Positions 63,306 through 64,000 of a DNA stretch of 64,000 nucleotides are shown piece after piece (position 1 is the first letter of the stretch; every line of letters starts with the position of its first letter). Source of the DNA: Propionibacterium sp. (GTDB lineage Bacteria; Actinomycetota; Actinomycetes; Propionibacteriales; Propionibacteriaceae); contig JAAYTZ010000113.1 of assembly GCA_012517965.1 (NCBI GenBank), forward strand, positions 79,465-143,464, in the 5' to 3' direction. The notes under the pieces were generated by a model that saw only the letters and a list, made by a program, of their open reading frames with translations, made no database searches and was not told the origin of the DNA. A program made the translations under genes and the position numbers.

Positions 63306-63650
63306 GTGGCCTCCTTCGGTCTGATGGCGCGGCGCCATGGCCCGTCCCAGTTGAGAGCCCGCGGCAGCCCTCGTGGCCCAGTGGCGTCCGGGGGCGGCGT
63401 GGGGGCCGCATCGCTCATTGAACAGGTCGTGTCGACTGTCGGTGTTCGGTCTCATCCGTGCCCGACCGGCTGGCCGCTTCGGGGTGACAGCCGGTCCGAA
63501 CCGTCGCCCCGAGACGCTGGGACGATCCCGGACAGTTAGTGGACATCCTCGCCACGAAGGACTGGACGCGACCGGGGCCGCGCTCGGTCGTTGCTAGGGT
63601 GCTCGCGGCCCACCAGCCCGAACGTGACGTTCCGGCACCGGGTGCGGCCC

Positions 63651-63872
63651 ATGGTGGGGGGGACCAAGGTGAACACGGCGTGGTGTCGTTCGTGCGGTGC
63701 GCCGCAGCCGACGCAGGCGGGGCCCTGCGCCGCGTGCGGAGTCGACCTGTCGGTCGAGGCGCCACCCGACTGGCCCATCGGGCTGGTGTACGAAGCCCGG
63801 GGCACCCTCGGGTTGCTGAAGAAGTACGGCGTCTGCGTCGGGTTCGACGGCGACTCGCTCCTAGATGAGTAA
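63651..63872 (+). CDS. Small zinc-ribbon protein
   Basis: AWCRSCGAPQPTQAGPCAACGVDLSVEAPPDWPIGLVYEARGTLGLLKKYGVCVGFDGDSLLDE, two CxxC pairs. Confidence 0.55.
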   Translation: MVGGTKVNTAWCRSCGAPQPTQAGPCAACGVDLSVEAPPDWPIGLVYEARGTLGLLKKYGVCVGFDGDSLLDE

Positions 63873-63962
63873 GTCCAAGGGTTCGCGGCGTGGCCGCTGT
63901 TAATCCTGGGCGAGGGTCTCCAGCATCGGAGTTGCGACCCAACTTCGAACCGGGAGGTTCTC

Positions 63963-64000
63963 GTGGACTCCGATCTGGAAACCCTCGCCACCGCACTGTA
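63963..64000 (+). mobile_element. Start of a putative IS982-family-like transposase, truncated by window end
   Basis: GGGAGG RBS then GTG; VDSDLETLATAL resembles N-termini of actinobacterial IS982-type transposases (VDTDLDTLATALYV...); only 12 codons visible. Confidence 0.4.

Noticed and set aside
63942-63960. TCGAACCGGGAGGTTC as a second SOS box
   Set aside because: Spacing between GAAC and GTTC is 6 not 4, and it overlaps the presumed RBS of the transposase ORF.

Overview
64-kb window of a very high-GC actinobacterial chromosome, probably Propionibacteriaceae-like (inference from gene content and order). About 0-56.4 kb is dense core chromosome: nrdJ 3' end, nucleoside kinase, patatin, ArsR regulator, hrpA, PAC2 protein, tesB, a SigB-like sigma factor, S9 oligopeptidase, rpoD, sdaA, DUF7455, parE, parC, App1 phosphatase, DUF5998, tdk, sepH, DUF4193/DUF4235/DUF3093/dut/DUF3710/OB-fold, two trkA genes, TRAM methyltransferase, acnA, dxs, RNase D, DUF3000, msrB, ppk2, a CbiX-like protein and a G6PD-like paralog. 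The gene order resembles the M. tuberculosis Rv2680-Rv2711 neighbourhood, with some members missing. After about 56.4 kb the character changes to a gene-poor junction with a short tandem repeat, then a 2TM-Rossmann-RyR protein gene (frameshifted) convergent with a 1258-aa DUF4062-STAND-like NTPase with a degenerate Walker A motif, a small zinc-ribbon ORF, and the first codons of what looks like an IS982-type transposase at the window edge. That RyR/DUF4062 island is the best candidate for an undescribed (possibly anti-phage) system. Other notable signals: a LexA/SOS box placed inside a consensus-like promoter of a conserved ORF of unknown function, a C14 homopolymer inside a methyltransferase gene, two apparent homopolymer frameshifts, a SepH lacking its usual N-terminus, and several strong bidirectional hairpin terminators. 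No tRNA, rRNA or CRISPR was recognised.
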